Positions 1 through 9,633 of a stretch of 64,000 nucleotides of DNA are shown piece after piece (the first letter of the stretch is position 1; every line of letters begins with the position of its first letter). The stretch is from an uncultured Bacteroidales bacterium. Lineage in GTDB: Bacteria; Bacteroidota; Bacteroidia; Bacteroidales; UBA932. Under the pieces are notes generated by a model that saw only the letters and a program-made list of their open reading frames with translations, was not told where the DNA came from and searched no databases. The translations under genes were made by a program, and so were the position numbers. The DNA lies in contig CALVAG010000006.1 of assembly GCA_944325445.1 (NCBI GenBank), forward strand, positions 1 through 64,000, given 5' to 3'.

Positions 1-155
1 TAGCATCACATGTCAATTTGCCGATATGGCTCCGTTCTGCGTATATTCGGCTGCGCTTCGCTTGCCGCATATACTGTGTAGCATCACATGTCAATTTGCC
101 GATATGGCTCCGTTCTGCGTATATTCGGCTGCGCTTCGCTTGCCGCATATACTGT
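1..155. repeat. Tandem 78-bp direct repeat, two copies
   Basis: Two head-to-tail copies are visible, 1-78 and 79-155, identical by eye over about 77 bases. Each copy holds an imperfect inverted repeat (arms about 11 bases, one mismatch, at 41-51/64-74 and 119-129/142-152) that could fold as a hairpin around a GCGCTTCGC-like loop. The array may continue beyond the left edge. Both strands can be read through as open frames, but the products are low-complexity and repeat-derived, so I do not call a gene. Confidence 0.9.
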
Positions 156-407
156 TCACGCCTCGGCATAGCAAGAATGTTACTTGTTTACTGTGCCGCA
201 ATTTCATATACCCGGGAATGTGAATGTGCCTTTTGGCACATGACATATATTCGCAGCCGCTGCAATTGCAAACAAGTTTACATTGCATGCGTCTCCTCAT
301 ATATGCAACTTCGTTTCTCACATTCCGGAGTGTGGTATTGCAGGGATGCAAATATTTTTGCTCTGCTCTCGGCTTCTGCGTATATTTGCATCCGCACGGA
401 TAATCAT
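156..407. other. Non-coding spacer with inverted repeats
   Basis: No credible gene is seen here. There is a short perfect hairpin at 224-241 (ATGTGCC arm, four-T loop, GGCACAT arm) and a longer inverted repeat with 12-base arms at 344-355 and 382-393. The second arm of the longer one contains TTCTGCGTATATT-like sequence shared with the 78-bp tandem unit, so the whole 1-393 region looks like one repeat family. No promoter box for the gene at 408 is clear. Confidence 0.6.
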
Positions 408-1205
408 ATGTATAAGATTTCGGTAATAGGGACAGGCAATCTTGCGACAAGAATTTCCACTGGGCTGCAGCAGGCCGGGCATGAGATAGTTGCAGTATTC
501 GACAGAGACATTGCAAAAGCCGAGCATCTGTCGAGAACCCTTAAAAGATACAAAGGGAAAGCGCTCTTCACTTCTGATTACGGTTCCATACCCGATTCAG
601 ACATAATTCTCATAGCGGTCAGCGACGATGCCATTGAAGAGGTGGCAGGCCATTTCAATATGACCGGCGCACTTGTTCTCCACACAAGCGGAGGCACAGA
701 GATGGAGGTGCTCAAACGGTGCGGCATAAAACGTTATGGAGTTCTTTATCCGCTAATGACGCTGAGCAAAAGCAAGAATATCGACCTTAAAATAATTCCG
801 TTTCTTCTGGAGGCGGGAAGTGAGGCTGACATTGAAATTCTGACAGACATCGTGACGTCACTAAAGGCGGAATACAAGATATGCGATTCCAAAAAGCGCC
901 TCGAGATGCATGTGGCCGCCGTTTTTGTCTCCAATTTCGTAAACTACATGCTGATATTGGCATACGAGATTGCAAACCCCGATTATGTATTCCTGCTCCC
1001 GCTTGCGATAGAAAGTGTCCGTAAAGGATTCCTGATAGAACCTCAAAAGGTGCAGACCGGTCCGGCAAAAAGGGCCGACATGAAAACTATCGGACGCCAT
1101 ACCGCACTGCTGAAGGAAAGGTTCGGAAAGGAACATTTGGAAGTGTACGAACTGCTTACAAAATCCATAATAAAAAAGTATAACAGCCAGAAAAGCGATA
1201 TATGA
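408..1205 (+). CDS. Rossmann-fold / DUF2520 domain protein
   Basis: A 265-residue protein. The N-terminus starts directly with a beta strand and dinucleotide-binding loop (ISVIGTGNLATR, about residues 4-15), like the NADP-binding domain of pyrroline-5-carboxylate reductase or 6-phosphogluconate dehydrogenase relatives. The second half is the helical DUF2520-type domain. The substrate is unknown. ATG 408 is chosen because the Rossmann fold begins at once; the frame stays open back to 18 only through repeat sequence. The stop overlaps the start of the next gene by 4 bases (ATGA), so it is co-transcribed with the KdsC-type and Maf genes, a grouping common in Bacteroidales. It is likely a cytosolic oxidoreductase; the family assignment is firm and the function is not. 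Confidence 0.85.
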   Translation: MYKISVIGTGNLATRISTGLQQAGHEIVAVFDRDIAKAEHLSRTLKRYKGKALFTSDYGSIPDSDIILIAVSDDAIEEVAGHFNMTGALVLHTSGGTEMEVLKRCGIKRYGVLYPLMTLSKSKNIDLKIIPFLLEAGSEADIEILTDIVTSLKAEYKICDSKKRLEMHVAAVFVSNFVNYMLILAYEIANPDYVFLLPLAIESVRKGFLIEPQKVQTGPAKRADMKTIGRHTALLKERFGKEHLEVYELLTKSIIKKYNSQKSDI

Positions 1206-1732
1206 GCAATTACAAGACAAAACTTATAAAGATTAAAGCATTTGCCTTCGATGTAGACGGAGTCTTTACAGACGGCGGCGTTATGGCAACCGAAAACGGC
1301 GATCTTATAAGGGTCCACGATTCAAAAGACGGATTCGGTCTGAGAATGGCAGTATTGAAAGGGTATAAAACCGCTATCATAACCGGAGGGACCTCCGAAT
1401 CCATAAGAAAAAGATTTCTGGGGATAGGGGTAAAGGAGGAGGATATCTATCTGAAAAGCCGAGATAAAGTTCCCGATTTTCATGACTTTTGCAAAAGACA
1501 TGGCCTAAAGGCGGAAGAGGTGGCCTTTGTAGGAGACGATTTGCCCGATGTGCCGATTCTCAAAGTCTGCGGCCTGGCGGTATGCCCTGCGGATGCAGTT
1601 GCCGAAGTAAAGGAGGTTTGCGACTATATTTCGCTCTACAACGGAGGCAAGGGTTGTGTAAGGGATCTGATAGAGCAAGTTTTGAAAATTCACGGGAAAT
1701 GGGTTTTCGACCCTGTCGCCTATTCAGGCTAA
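1202..1732 (+). CDS. kdsC: HAD-IIIA phosphatase, KDO 8-phosphate phosphatase type
   Basis: A 176-residue capless HAD phosphatase. Motif I is FDVDGVFTDGG (nucleophile Asp17, acid/base Asp19), followed by a TGG(T)S motif II near residue 60 and GDDLPD motif IV near 113-118. The VFTDG signature and the length match KdsC, which dephosphorylates 3-deoxy-D-manno-octulosonate 8-phosphate to KDO for lipopolysaccharide core synthesis. The family forms cytosolic tetramers. The start overlaps the DUF2520 gene by 4 bases, and Maf follows 11 bases downstream. Related N-acylneuraminate or nucleotide phosphatases share the fold, so the substrate is inferred. Confidence 0.88.
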   Translation: MSNYKTKLIKIKAFAFDVDGVFTDGGVMATENGDLIRVHDSKDGFGLRMAVLKGYKTAIITGGTSESIRKRFLGIGVKEEDIYLKSRDKVPDFHDFCKRHGLKAEEVAFVGDDLPDVPILKVCGLAVCPADAVAEVKEVCDYISLYNGGKGCVRDLIEQVLKIHGKWVFDPVAYSG

Positions 1733-1743
1733 TTACAGAAAAG

Positions 1744-2340
1744 ATGTTACTCACCAGGCTTCTTAAAGACAAAAAGGTTATCCTTGCTTCAGGCTCCCCG
1801 CGCAGGCATGAGCTGTTGCGCGGGCTTGGCATAGAATTTACCATAGATACGGAAAACTCCTTCAGGGAGGAATATCCGCCGGAATTGCACCATACCAAAA
1901 TACCGCAATACCTTGCGATAGGAAAGTCTCACGGATTCCACAGACCGTTAAGTGAAAATGAAATACTTATTACAGCAGACACCATGGTTCTCTGCGGCAA
2001 CGACATTATGGGAAAGCCCAAGAGCCGCACGGAGGCAATGGCAATGCTTAAAGCGCTTCAGGAGAACCGGCATACCGTACTTACGGGTGTCTGCATAAGA
2101 AGCGCCGCAAAAGAGAGAGCCTTTACCTGCTCTTCTACGGTATGGTTCGGCAAATTGACAAATGAAGAGATAGAATATTACATAGACAATTACAAGCCGT
2201 ACGACAAAGCCGGCTCATACGGCGTACAGGAATGGATAGGCTATGTAGCGATAAAGGGGATAGAAGGTTCTTATTTCAATGTCATGGGACTGCCGGTGCA
2301 GCGGCTATACACGGAGCTTAAGAGATTCGTTGCATATTAG
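1744..2340 (+). CDS. maf: Maf-family nucleoside triphosphate pyrophosphatase
   Basis: A 198-residue Maf/Ham1-fold protein. The diagnostic [11 protein letters not shown] motif lies near residues 13-24, the internal ITADTMV segment carries the conserved acidic residue, and a GKPKS loop follows. Maf proteins hydrolyse non-canonical or modified pyrimidine NTPs (dTTP/UTP, m5UTP) to monophosphates and can restrain septation. ATG 1744 is preferred over longer readings of the same frame from 1489, because that extension lies inside kdsC and has no family homology. The last 36 bases overlap the 3' end of recQ on the other strand. It is third in the DUF2520-kdsC-maf set. Confidence 0.9.
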   Translation: MLLTRLLKDKKVILASGSPRRHELLRGLGIEFTIDTENSFREEYPPELHHTKIPQYLAIGKSHGFHRPLSENEILITADTMVLCGNDIMGKPKSRTEAMAMLKALQENRHTVLTGVCIRSAAKERAFTCSSTVWFGKLTNEEIEYYIDNYKPYDKAGSYGVQEWIGYVAIKGIEGSYFNVMGLPVQRLYTELKRFVAY

Positions 2341-4218
2341 GATCTTCCCCGTATCTATCAACGCTCTCAACGCATCTATATAGAGTTTCCTGTTGTCCGC
2401 GGCAAATGTGGCCACATCTTCTAAAGTTGTCGTTTCGCCCCTGCCCTGCCGCTCCGTTATGAATGCAGCAATATTCCCGGCCGCCCTTTCGAGTTCTGCG
2501 GGATAGTTGTCCCTGTTGCGCTTATCTATGCAGACATCGCATATACCGCAATCATGCTCCGCCTGTTGCGAAAAATAGTGTATGAGCTGGCGGCTGCGGC
2601 ATTCCGAACTGTTCTTCACATATGATATTATACTCTCTATCCTTTCTGCAAAAAGTTTCTTTCTGAACAGGTACCCCTCCTCGTCGATTCTCAGATTCGG
2701 CTCTACGAGCCTTTCGTTCTTTAAAATAATGAAGGTTCCACGCTTTTGGGGAATATATTTCACTACGTGATATACATCCGCCAGCTCTTTCAGTTTGGAT
2801 TTTACGCCATCCGCCGAATCGAGCGTAAGTTTTGCGATATATTCCTCGTCTATCGGGGTCAATTTGCTGAAAAGTCCCGTGTATATCCGCATGACCGCCT
2901 TTATGAATGTGTCAAGGGTGACATTCTTGAGCTGCAAATCGTACAGTTCATCCCGGTTCACCGTAAACAGCAGTCTCGAGGGATTGTCCAGCTCATCCGT
3001 AAATTCCCAATACCCTTGCTCTTCTATATGCTTTATTGCATAGTAGGTTTTTGCCACATTCAATGAGAATGAACGTGCAAAATTATACACGTCAAAAAGA
3101 TGAATACTGTTTCCGCCCTCTTCATAGGGAATTTTGAGATATAGGAAGACCTTCTGGTATATATCTCTTATGAAGTCAGTTTCGGGAAAATTGACGGAAT
3201 GGATCAATCTCAACCTTCTTATATCGTTTTCATTCCAAAGCAGCGTTGCATAGGCCCTTTTTCCATCTCTTCCGGCACGGCCAGCCTCCTGGAAATATGC
3301 CTCGAGCGATTCGGGAAGGTCGAAATGAAGTACGAACCGTACATCAGCCTTGTCGATTCCCATCCCGAAAGCATTTGTCGCGACTATTACCCTGATATCG
3401 TTTTTCTGCCACAAGTTCTGTTTTTCCGAACGTTCCCTGCCGCTTAGGCCTGCATGATAAAAATCGGCCCTGATACCATTTGCATTTAAGAATTTTGCAA
3501 TCTCTTCGCACTTTTTGCGCTCTCTCATATAGACTATTCCGCTTCCGTTTATATTATTGCATATCCTTAAAAGATTGCCGAATTTATTTTCCGTCTTGCG
3601 CACCACATATGAAAGATTTTTCCGCTCGAAACCCGTAGAGATAATCTTCGGGTTTTTAAATGCGAGTTTATGTACGATATCCTCGGCGACCTCCTTTGTA
3701 GCCGTTGCAGTGAGCGCGACTGTCGTAACGTCTCCTATTATTTTTTTTATTTCGCATATCTGCAAATATGAAGGTCTGAAATCATAACCCCATTGGGAAA
3801 TGCAATGGGCTTCATCCACTACAAGATAGTTTATGTTCATTTTTGCTACCCGGGCCATAAACAACTGCGAGCGCAGCCTTTCAGGCGAGACATACAAAAA
3901 TTTATAGTCGCCGTAAATGACATTGTCCAATGCGGCATCGATTTGCCGGTACGACATTCCAGAATAGACAGCCACTGCGCCTATGCCCAAAGAGTTCAAT
4001 CTTTGAACCTGGTCTTTCATGAGGGCGATAAGCGGAGAGACGACAAGGCATGTTCCCTCCCTGGCCATGGCAGGGACCTGGAAACAGATCGATTTTCCGC
4101 CCCCGGTAGGCATCAGGGCCAACGTATCGCAGCCGGCCGTTATCGAACTTATAATCTCCTCCTGTCCCTCTCTGAAAGATTTATACCCCCAATATCTCTC
4201 CAGGATTTCATTTAGCAT
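2305..4218 (-). CDS. recQ: RecQ family ATP-dependent DNA helicase
   Basis: A 637-residue superfamily-2 helicase. Walker A is MPTGGGKS, the DEAH box is [19 protein letters not shown], and the helicase C-terminal motif VI region reads [11 protein letters not shown] Zn-binding RQC region follows, with cysteines in [12 protein letters not shown] and DCGICDVC. No clear HRDC domain is seen after it, and the length fits a two-part RecQ. It unwinds 3'-5' in recombination and replication-fork repair. ATG 4218 ([12 protein letters not shown]) is chosen because the family N-terminus starts there; an upstream ATG at 4338 would extend into the intergenic region. It is convergent with maf (36-base overlap) and divergent from pckA. 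Confidence 0.93.
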   Translation of the reverse strand: MLNEILERYWGYKSFREGQEEIISSITAGCDTLALMPTGGGKSICFQVPAMAREGTCLVVSPLIALMKDQVQRLNSLGIGAVAVYSGMSYRQIDAALDNVIYGDYKFLYVSPERLRSQLFMARVAKMNINYLVVDEAHCISQWGYDFRPSYLQICEIKKIIGDVTTVALTATATKEVAEDIVHKLAFKNPKIISTGFERKNLSYVVRKTENKFGNLLRICNNINGSGIVYMRERKKCEEIAKFLNANGIRADFYHAGLSGRERSEKQNLWQKNDIRVIVATNAFGMGIDKADVRFVLHFDLPESLEAYFQEAGRAGRDGKRAYATLLWNENDIRRLRLIHSVNFPETDFIRDIYQKVFLYLKIPYEEGGNSIHLFDVYNFARSFSLNVAKTYYAIKHIEEQGYWEFTDELDNPSRLLFTVNRDELYDLQLKNVTLDTFIKAVMRIYTGLFSKLTPIDEEYIAKLTLDSADGVKSKLKELADVYHVVKYIPQKRGTFIILKNERLVEPNLRIDEEGYLFRKKLFAERIESIISYVKNSSECRSRQLIHYFSQQAEHDCGICDVCIDKRNRDNYPAELERAAGNIAAFITERQGRGETTTLEDVATFAADNRKLYIDALRALIDTGKILICNESLKLRV

Positions 4219-4260
4219 AAAAGTTGCACAATTTTTGCATAGATTAAGCGAATTTACAAC

Positions 4261-4297
4261 TTTTTTGTGATTCTTTATAAGAGATTGACTATTTTTG
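4261..4297 (+). promoter_or_regulatory. Bacteroidota-type promoter for pckA
   Basis: The -7 box TATTTTTG (TAnnTTTG) is at 4290-4297. A TTTTTTG run at 4261-4267 could serve as the -33 element with about 22 bases between, slightly long. The predicted start lies about 45 bases before the pckA ATG. Confidence 0.6.
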
Positions 4298-4346
4298 CCA
4301 CGCTGGAAACAGGCGATAGAATTAGGAACTTTTAACAAACTATATT

Positions 4347-5951
4347 ATGTCTAAATTAGATTTAAGCAAATACGGTATTACCGGTGTTAAAGAAATTTTG
4401 TATAACCCGTCATACGAGAAGCTCTTCGAAGACGAGACCGCTCCGGACCTGACTGGTTATGAAGTCGGACAAGTTACTGAACTTGGCGCAGTTAATGTAA
4501 TGACAGGTGTTTACACAGGTCGTTCTCCCAAAGATAAATTCTTTGTAATGGACGAGACCTCAAAAGATACCATCTGGTGGACATCGGATGAATATAAAAA
4601 CGATAACAAACCTGTAAGCAAGGAGACTTGGGCAGAATTGAAGAAGCTTGCCCAAAAAGAGTTGTCAAACAAGAAACTTTATGTAATGGATACGTTCTGC
4701 GGTGCAAATGAGAACAGCAGAATCAAGGTCCGTTTCATCATGGAAGTTGCATGGCAGGCTCACTTCGTGAAAAACATGTTCATACGTCCTACAGAAGAGG
4801 AACTGGCCAATTACGGCGAGCCGGATTTCGTAGTTCTCACAGCTTCAAAAGCCAAGGTGGAGAACTACAAGGAGCTCGGGCTGAATTCGGAGACTGCGGT
4901 AGTGTTCAACCTTACCGAGAAGATGCAGGTTATCCTGAACACATGGTACGGCGGCGAGATGAAGAAAGGCATGTTCTCATACATGAACTATCTGCTTCCT
5001 CTCAAGGGCATAGCTTCGATGCACTGCTCTGCAAACACCAACGAAAAGGGCGAGACCGCAATTTTCTTCGGCCTTTCGGGAACTGGCAAGACAACCCTTT
5101 CCACAGATCCCAAACGCCAGCTTATCGGTGACGACGAACACGGCTGGGACGACGAGGGCATCTTCAACTTCGAAGGCGGCTGCTATGCAAAGGTTATCAA
5201 CCTCAGCAAAGAGGCAGAGCCGGATATCTACAATGCAATCAAGAGAAACGCTCTCCTGGAGAATGTTACGGTAGACAAAAACGGCAAGATAGATTTCAGC
5301 GACAAGAGTGTTACCGAAAACACCCGTGTATCTTACCCTATCTACCATATCAAAAACATTGTAAAACCCGTATCGAAGGCACCTGCGGCCAAGAAGGTAA
5401 TCTTCCTTTCGGCAGATGCGTTCGGAGTGCTTCCTCCGGTTTCGATACTTACACCCGAGCAGACAAAATATTACTTCCTTTCAGGCTTTACCGCCAAACT
5501 GGCAGGTACCGAAAGAGGCATTACCGAGCCGACACCTACATTCTCTGCCTGCTTCGGCGCTGCATTCCTTTCGCTTCACCCTACAAAATATGGTGAGGAG
5601 CTGGTTAAGAGAATGGAGCAGTCGGGTGCAAAGGCATACCTTGTAAATACAGGTTGGAACGGTACCGGAAAACGAATCTCTATCAAGGACACACGCGGAA
5701 TCATCGATGCAATTCTCGACGGTTCAATCGATAAGGCTCCTACAAAACATATTCCTTACTTCAACTTCGAGGTTCCTACAGAACTTCCGGGAGTAGACCC
5801 TAAGATTCTCGATCCTCGCGACACCTACGCTTCAGCAGAGCAGTGGGATGAGAAAGCTAAGGATTTGGCTTCACGCTTTATCAAGAACTTCACCAAATTT
5901 ACCTACAACACGGCAGGTAAGGCTTTGGTAAGTGCAGGTCCGCAACTTTAA
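4347..5951 (+). CDS. pckA: Phosphoenolpyruvate carboxykinase (ATP)
   Basis: A 534-residue ATP-dependent PEPCK, the usual length. It has the early [11 protein letters not shown] substrate-binding segment, the kinase P-loop [11 protein letters not shown] near residue 250, and the metal-binding GDDEHGWDD motif just after it. It interconverts oxaloacetate and PEP with ATP/ADP. In fermenting Bacteroidales the enzyme typically runs in the carboxylating direction, feeding the reductive branch to succinate, which fits the propionate genes at 35348-39973. It is transcribed alone, with its own promoter box at 4290 and a hairpin terminator at 5981-6013. Codon choice looks cleaner than in its neighbours, consistent with high expression. 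Confidence 0.97.
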   Translation: MSKLDLSKYGITGVKEILYNPSYEKLFEDETAPDLTGYEVGQVTELGAVNVMTGVYTGRSPKDKFFVMDETSKDTIWWTSDEYKNDNKPVSKETWAELKKLAQKELSNKKLYVMDTFCGANENSRIKVRFIMEVAWQAHFVKNMFIRPTEEELANYGEPDFVVLTASKAKVENYKELGLNSETAVVFNLTEKMQVILNTWYGGEMKKGMFSYMNYLLPLKGIASMHCSANTNEKGETAIFFGLSGTGKTTLSTDPKRQLIGDDEHGWDDEGIFNFEGGCYAKVINLSKEAEPDIYNAIKRNALLENVTVDKNGKIDFSDKSVTENTRVSYPIYHIKNIVKPVSKAPAAKKVIFLSADAFGVLPPVSILTPEQTKYYFLSGFTAKLAGTERGITEPTPTFSACFGAAFLSLHPTKYGEELVKRMEQSGAKAYLVNTGWNGTGKRISIKDTRGIIDAILDGSIDKAPTKHIPYFNFEVPTELPGVDPKILDPRDTYASAEQWDEKAKDLASRFIKNFTKFTYNTAGKALVSAGPQL

Positions 5952-5980
5952 TCGGAAATTCTATTAAAGTATAAATAACA

Positions 5981-6013
5981 AGAGGCTGACTAAATATTTA
6001 GTCGGTCTCTTTT
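5981..6013 (+). terminator. Rho-independent terminator after pckA
   Basis: A GAGGCTGACTAAA arm pairs with TTTAGTCGGTCTC (two mismatches), followed by TTTTATT. It lies about 30 bases after the pckA stop. Confidence 0.8.
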
Positions 6014-6055
6014 ATTATGGGTTATGGGCCGCTGACTCTACCGAATCATGAAAGA

Positions 6056-6853
6056 TCAAAAGGTATAGACATGAGAGGCCGTTCTGCGGGGCAAGGGCTC
6101 CACTATAAGGTCCCTTCCGAGAGAAACGCCTATTGAATCCAACATCGTTTTCATAGAACCGACGGCAAGTTGCGGGGTATTGTTGTTCTCGCTCAGATGG
6201 CAGAGAAAAACGGCTTTCAACTCTCTGTTGTAAACCCGTTTAACCAGTTCGGCAGCCTTATCGTTGCTCAAATGGCCGTTGCCGGAGACAATTCTCTCCT
6301 TCAGATGCTGTGAATAATGGCCGTCTATCAGCATCTGTATATCATAATTGCTCTCCAATATCAGGACATTCGCATCAGATGCATATTTGACCAATTCCGG
6401 GGTTATATCGCCCACATCGGTAGCAAGCGTAATTTTAACTCCGTCTATTACCATATGATACCCGACCGTTTCAGATGCATCGTGAGGTACTGTGAACGGG
6501 GTGATTTCTATATCGTCTATAATATTTCCGCTTCCGTTTTCGGTATAACGGACACACCCCGACAATCGCCCGCGCGTACAAAAGTGATAAGCCAGCACGG
6601 AATGGAGTTTTTTTGTTGCATAAACCGGCAGTTTCATTCGCTCTGCGAGCGTACCTATGCTTTTGATGTGATCTATATGTTCATGCGTTATAAGAATGAA
6701 TTTGATGGAATCCATGGCTATACCATGTTCTGCCAGCCGTTTTTTTATTGTCCGCGGCCCGATTCCGGCATCTATCAGAAATGCACTCCTCTCATTTCCT
6801 ATATAATAACAGTTTCCGTTGCTGCCACTGGAGAGACTTATAAACTTAACCAT
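6056..6853 (-). CDS. YycJ/WalJ-like MBL-fold metallohydrolase
   Basis: A 265-residue metallo-beta-lactamase-fold protein. It begins with the SSGSNGNCYYI signature typical of the YycJ/WalJ group, and the Zn-binding THEHIDH motif is near residues 57-63. Further His/Asp ligands appear around TVPHDAS, TDVGD and FLCHLSENN. WalJ relatives are linked to 5'-3' exonuclease activity on DNA in mismatch repair and to cell-wall/replication coordination in Firmicutes; the exact role in Bacteroidota is inferred. The start overlaps the end of the upstream HAD gene by 8 bases, so it is the last gene of the four-gene minus-strand operon beginning at 9578. Confidence 0.85.
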   Translation of the reverse strand: MVKFISLSSGSNGNCYYIGNERSAFLIDAGIGPRTIKKRLAEHGIAMDSIKFILITHEHIDHIKSIGTLAERMKLPVYATKKLHSVLAYHFCTRGRLSGCVRYTENGSGNIIDDIEITPFTVPHDASETVGYHMVIDGVKITLATDVGDITPELVKYASDANVLILESNYDIQMLIDGHYSQHLKERIVSGNGHLSNDKAAELVKRVYNRELKAVFLCHLSENNNTPQLAVGSMKTMLDSIGVSLGRDLIVEPLPRRTASHVYTF

Positions 6854-7472
6854 TGGCCAAAGCCCTCCTCACCTGCTCCGTAAACGGTTTTTCCACATCA
6901 TACAGGCATGTAATGAATCCCAAACCGGCAGCCGCCTCGATATTTGCCGGAGAGTCGTCTATAAAGAGCGTTTCACCGCTGTTTGCACCTGCAATACTGA
7001 GGGCTTTAAGAAAAATCTTTTCCGAAGGTTTCGACATATTCATCTTATACGAACAGAACATTTCAATAAAAAGTTCTTTGAATTGATAACCGTAATTCTG
7101 TTCGAATTCCTTGTTTATATGCGTAAACGAAATAGGGTTATTGTTACTCAGCAAATAGAGTCTGTACTCTTCTTTCAGCTCCCTCAGCATGGCCTCACGC
7201 TCAGCAGGCAGAGGGTCGAGAAAAAGGTTCAACGCATTATCGATCTGTTCATCCGTTATGTTGTTATCGGATGAAATCTCCCTTACGCAATCCCTGAACT
7301 GCCCGGCAGAAATATCGCCGTTTTCGAACCTGGCAAAGAAACCCTTTTGCAAATATGGATTCAGATAGTCTGCAAACTTCTCTATTCCCAATGACCTGAA
7401 GGCATTCAATGTACGTTCCTTATTAAGCGGGACCAAAACACCTCCCATGTCAAAAAAGATATTCTTTATCAT
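6846..7472 (-). CDS. HAD-superfamily hydrolase (YihX-like)
   Basis: A 208-residue HAD-IA protein. Motif I is FFDMGGVLVPL: the nucleophile Asp is present, but the usual Asp at +2 is Gly, as in the YihX-like sugar-phosphatase subgroup (DLGNV/DLGGV). Motif II is LLSNNN, motif III the KPSEKIF lysine, motif IV FIDDSPANI. A small helical cap lies between motifs I and II. The probable role is cytosolic dephosphorylation of a small sugar or nucleotide phosphate. The start overlaps the PNP stop by one base (TGATG), suggesting translational coupling. Being next to purine salvage genes suggests a sugar-phosphate such as (deoxy)ribose 1-phosphate, but nothing in the sequence proves it. Confidence 0.85.
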   Translation of the reverse strand: MIKNIFFDMGGVLVPLNKERTLNAFRSLGIEKFADYLNPYLQKGFFARFENGDISAGQFRDCVREISSDNNITDEQIDNALNLFLDPLPAEREAMLRELKEEYRLYLLSNNNPISFTHINKEFEQNYGYQFKELFIEMFCSYKMNMSKPSEKIFLKALSIAGANSGETLFIDDSPANIEAAAGLGFITCLYDVEKPFTEQVRRALANG

Positions 7473-8302
7473 CAGTCGAGTTCTCCTATCAGTTTCTTGA
7501 ACAGGAAGCCCATTCTTGCGGCCGCAGCATTGGCCTCCTTCACAACGTCATCTCCGTCATTTACATAATCATCTGCATAGTCGTCATGAGCCTCGTTCGT
7601 AATTACCGACATTCCGAACACCGGAATGCCGCAATGACGTGCGACAATCACCTCGGGTATTGTAGACATTCCTACTGCATCCGAACCCATAAGCCGATAT
7701 AGCTTATACTCTGCAGGGGTTTCGTATGTCGGGCCCGTACTTGCAAGATATACTCCTTTCTGTAATTTTATCTTATTCTCTGCAGCTATGGATTCCATCT
7801 TTTTTATGAGCAGGGGATCATAAGGGCGCGTCATATCCGGGAACCTCGGGCCGAATTCATCCATATTCTTGCCGATAAGAGGATTCGGCAAAAGATTTAT
7901 ATGGTCCTTTATAACCATAAGGTCGCCCCTTCTGTAATTGAAGTTTACGCCTCCTGCAGCGTTCGAAACAAAAAGATACCTTATGCCAAGCATACTCATT
8001 ACCCTTATCGGCAAAGTCACCTGCTCCATACTGTATCCTTCGTAGTAGTGAAATCTGCCTTGCATGGCTATCACATATTTCCCGTTCAAAAAGCCTGCTA
8101 TCAGATTGCCTTTATGACCTACTGCCGTGGATTTTGAAAAATAGGGCACATCCGAATATGGTATCACCGACTTCTCTTCTATTTCATCCGCGAGATTGCC
8201 GAGACCGCTTCCCAGAACTATTCCTGCCACAGGAGTCCTGCCATCCAGTTTTTCTCTGACAAAGGCTGCTGCCGCACTTATTTTTTCAACTCTTTCGTCC
8301 AT
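7472..8302 (-). CDS. punA: Purine-nucleoside phosphorylase (trimeric class)
   Basis: A 276-residue protein of the trimeric PNP/MTAP family. It has the phosphate-binding GIVLGSGLG loop near residue 28, GRFHYYEGY, the [10 protein letters not shown] segment near 115 and the GPTYETPAE purine-site motif. It splits purine nucleosides with phosphate to free base and (deoxy)ribose 1-phosphate. It lies 4 bases after the amidohydrolase gene and one base over the HAD gene, inside a salvage operon. Together with the upstream deaminase it could process 5'-methylthioinosine or inosine. Confidence 0.93.
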   Translation of the reverse strand: MDERVEKISAAAAFVREKLDGRTPVAGIVLGSGLGNLADEIEEKSVIPYSDVPYFSKSTAVGHKGNLIAGFLNGKYVIAMQGRFHYYEGYSMEQVTLPIRVMSMLGIRYLFVSNAAGGVNFNYRRGDLMVIKDHINLLPNPLIGKNMDEFGPRFPDMTRPYDPLLIKKMESIAAENKIKLQKGVYLASTGPTYETPAEYKLYRLMGSDAVGMSTIPEVIVARHCGIPVFGMSVITNEAHDDYADDYVNDGDDVVKEANAAAARMGFLFKKLIGELD

Positions 8303-8306
8303 ATCA

Positions 8307-9578
8307 TCAAATATTTAGTCTTCCGTATATTCTCCTTACATTTTCCAGGATCTCCTCCTCGCCGTTTACATGCCTGTTCTCCATTACAATATCGCCGTTG
8401 CATATTACCGTATCCACACATGAGCTGTTTGCCGAATAGATAAGGTTTGCAAGAAAATTGTAATTTGGCGTAAAGGCATAATTGTCTATATCTATCAGTA
8501 CCATATCAGCCAATTTACCCTCTTCTATGGAACCGCAGTCTAAATCGAGCGCCTTCGCTCCATTGACGGTAGCCATATCCATCAACTCATTCAACGGCAT
8601 GACGGTCGGGTCTTCCCTCCAGGCTTTCTGTACAAGGGCTGCAGTCTTCATTGCCTCAAGCATATCGAGATTATTCGAGGATGCACATCCGTCGGTACCC
8701 AATGTTACTGTCAGGCCTGCATCCTTGAACTCTTTATATTTGAACTTATAGCCTGAGGCCAGTTTCAGATTTGAATTAATGTTATGCACAATCTTTACAT
8801 CGTGCAATGCCAGAAGCTCTATATCCTTTTCGCTCATCCAGACACAGTGCGCAGCCAGAACTTTGGGAGAGAGCATGCCGAGGCTCTCCAGATATCCTGT
8901 AGGCGAAAGTTTGTGCAATCTGAACGAATCTTCCTGTTCTTTGGCCGTTTCGCTCAAATGGATATGGAGCAGAAGATTGTTTTTCACCGCGAAATCATTT
9001 GCCCAAAGCATCAGGCTTCCGCTTACGCTATATGGGGCATGCACGGCAACCGTAAATTTGTTGAGCCCGCTCCATGACGCCGACTTCTCATACACCTTTA
9101 AACACTCCTCCTTAAGATATTCATCTTTCGAAGTGTCGTTCATATCCAGAAAAACATAGGAATTCATGGAACGCAGCCCCATCTCGGCTATCGCCTTTAC
9201 CGCCGTGTCCGTCATCCAGTACTGGTCGTTGAAAGTGGTGGTGCCGCTTTTCAACATTTCCAGGCAGGCCAGTCTGGTTCCCCAATAGATCATCTCTTCA
9301 TCCAGTCTGGGCTCGACTTTCCATATATACGAAAGCCATTCGTTCAATTTTGCGTCTTCGTATATGCCACGCATCAAAGTCATTGCACTATGGGTATGCA
9401 TATTTATCAATCCCGGTATGACAGCCTTGCCTTTGGCCTCTATGATTTTCGCCGCCTTTGTTGTAGTATCGTCATAAACAGTCTCGCAACAGGAGATTTT
9501 CTTTATGATATTACCTTCTATCAGGATATTTTTTTCCTCACCGTCCAATAAAACATTTTTGATGATAATCCTCTTCAT
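8307..9578 (-). CDS. mtaD: Amidohydrolase, 5'-methylthioadenosine/S-adenosylhomocysteine deaminase type
   Basis: A 423-residue subtype III amidohydrolase. Metal ligands are visible as [13 protein letters not shown] (HxH near residue 60), HIHLSET, the AHCVWMS histidine and [14 protein letters not shown] (Asp ligand). The MRG and SSNNLDM signatures match the MtaD/TrzA-ATZ deaminase group, which deaminates MTA or SAH to the inosine forms. Chlorohydrolase-like relatives are possible. It is the first gene of the operon amidohydrolase-PNP-HAD-MBL. A -7 box TAACTTTG on the minus strand lies at 9611-9604. Coupling to a purine nucleoside phosphorylase supports a purine-nucleoside by-product route. Confidence 0.82.
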   Translation of the reverse strand: MKRIIIKNVLLDGEEKNILIEGNIIKKISCCETVYDDTTTKAAKIIEAKGKAVIPGLINMHTHSAMTLMRGIYEDAKLNEWLSYIWKVEPRLDEEMIYWGTRLACLEMLKSGTTTFNDQYWMTDTAVKAIAEMGLRSMNSYVFLDMNDTSKDEYLKEECLKVYEKSASWSGLNKFTVAVHAPYSVSGSLMLWANDFAVKNNLLLHIHLSETAKEQEDSFRLHKLSPTGYLESLGMLSPKVLAAHCVWMSEKDIELLALHDVKIVHNINSNLKLASGYKFKYKEFKDAGLTVTLGTDGCASSNNLDMLEAMKTAALVQKAWREDPTVMPLNELMDMATVNGAKALDLDCGSIEEGKLADMVLIDIDNYAFTPNYNFLANLIYSANSSCVDTVICNGDIVMENRHVNGEEEILENVRRIYGRLNI

Positions 9579-9594
9579 ATATCCAATTTCTGCC

Positions 9595-9602
9595 TAAATT
9601 TG
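9595..9602 (+). promoter_or_regulatory. -7 box for the radical SAM gene
   Basis: TAAATTTG fits the Bacteroidota -7 consensus, about 31 bases before ATG 9634. No good -33 TTTG is seen at the right spacing. Confidence 0.45.
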
Positions 9603-9603
9603 T

Positions 9604-9611
9604 CAAAGTTA
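9604..9611 (-). promoter_or_regulatory. -7 box for the amidohydrolase operon
   Basis: On the minus strand this reads TAACTTTG, about 26 bases before ATG 9578. It abuts the plus-strand box at 9595-9602, so the two divergent promoters would overlap. The -33 element is not obvious. Confidence 0.45.
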
Positions 9612-9633
9612 CTAAAATTTAAACAACTCCTGC

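Noticed and set aside
1..155. Possible CRISPR array
   Set aside because: The units are 78 bases long, directly abutting and nearly identical, with no variable spacers and no cas genes in the window.
18..407. Long upstream extension of the DUF2520 protein, and overlapping reading frames in the repeat region on both strands
   Set aside because: The translated sequence is repetitive and comes from the 78-bp tandem units; the recognised Rossmann fold begins at 408.
1489..1743. Longer N-terminus for Maf
   Set aside because: It lies within kdsC in another frame; the Maf family start matches ATG 1744.
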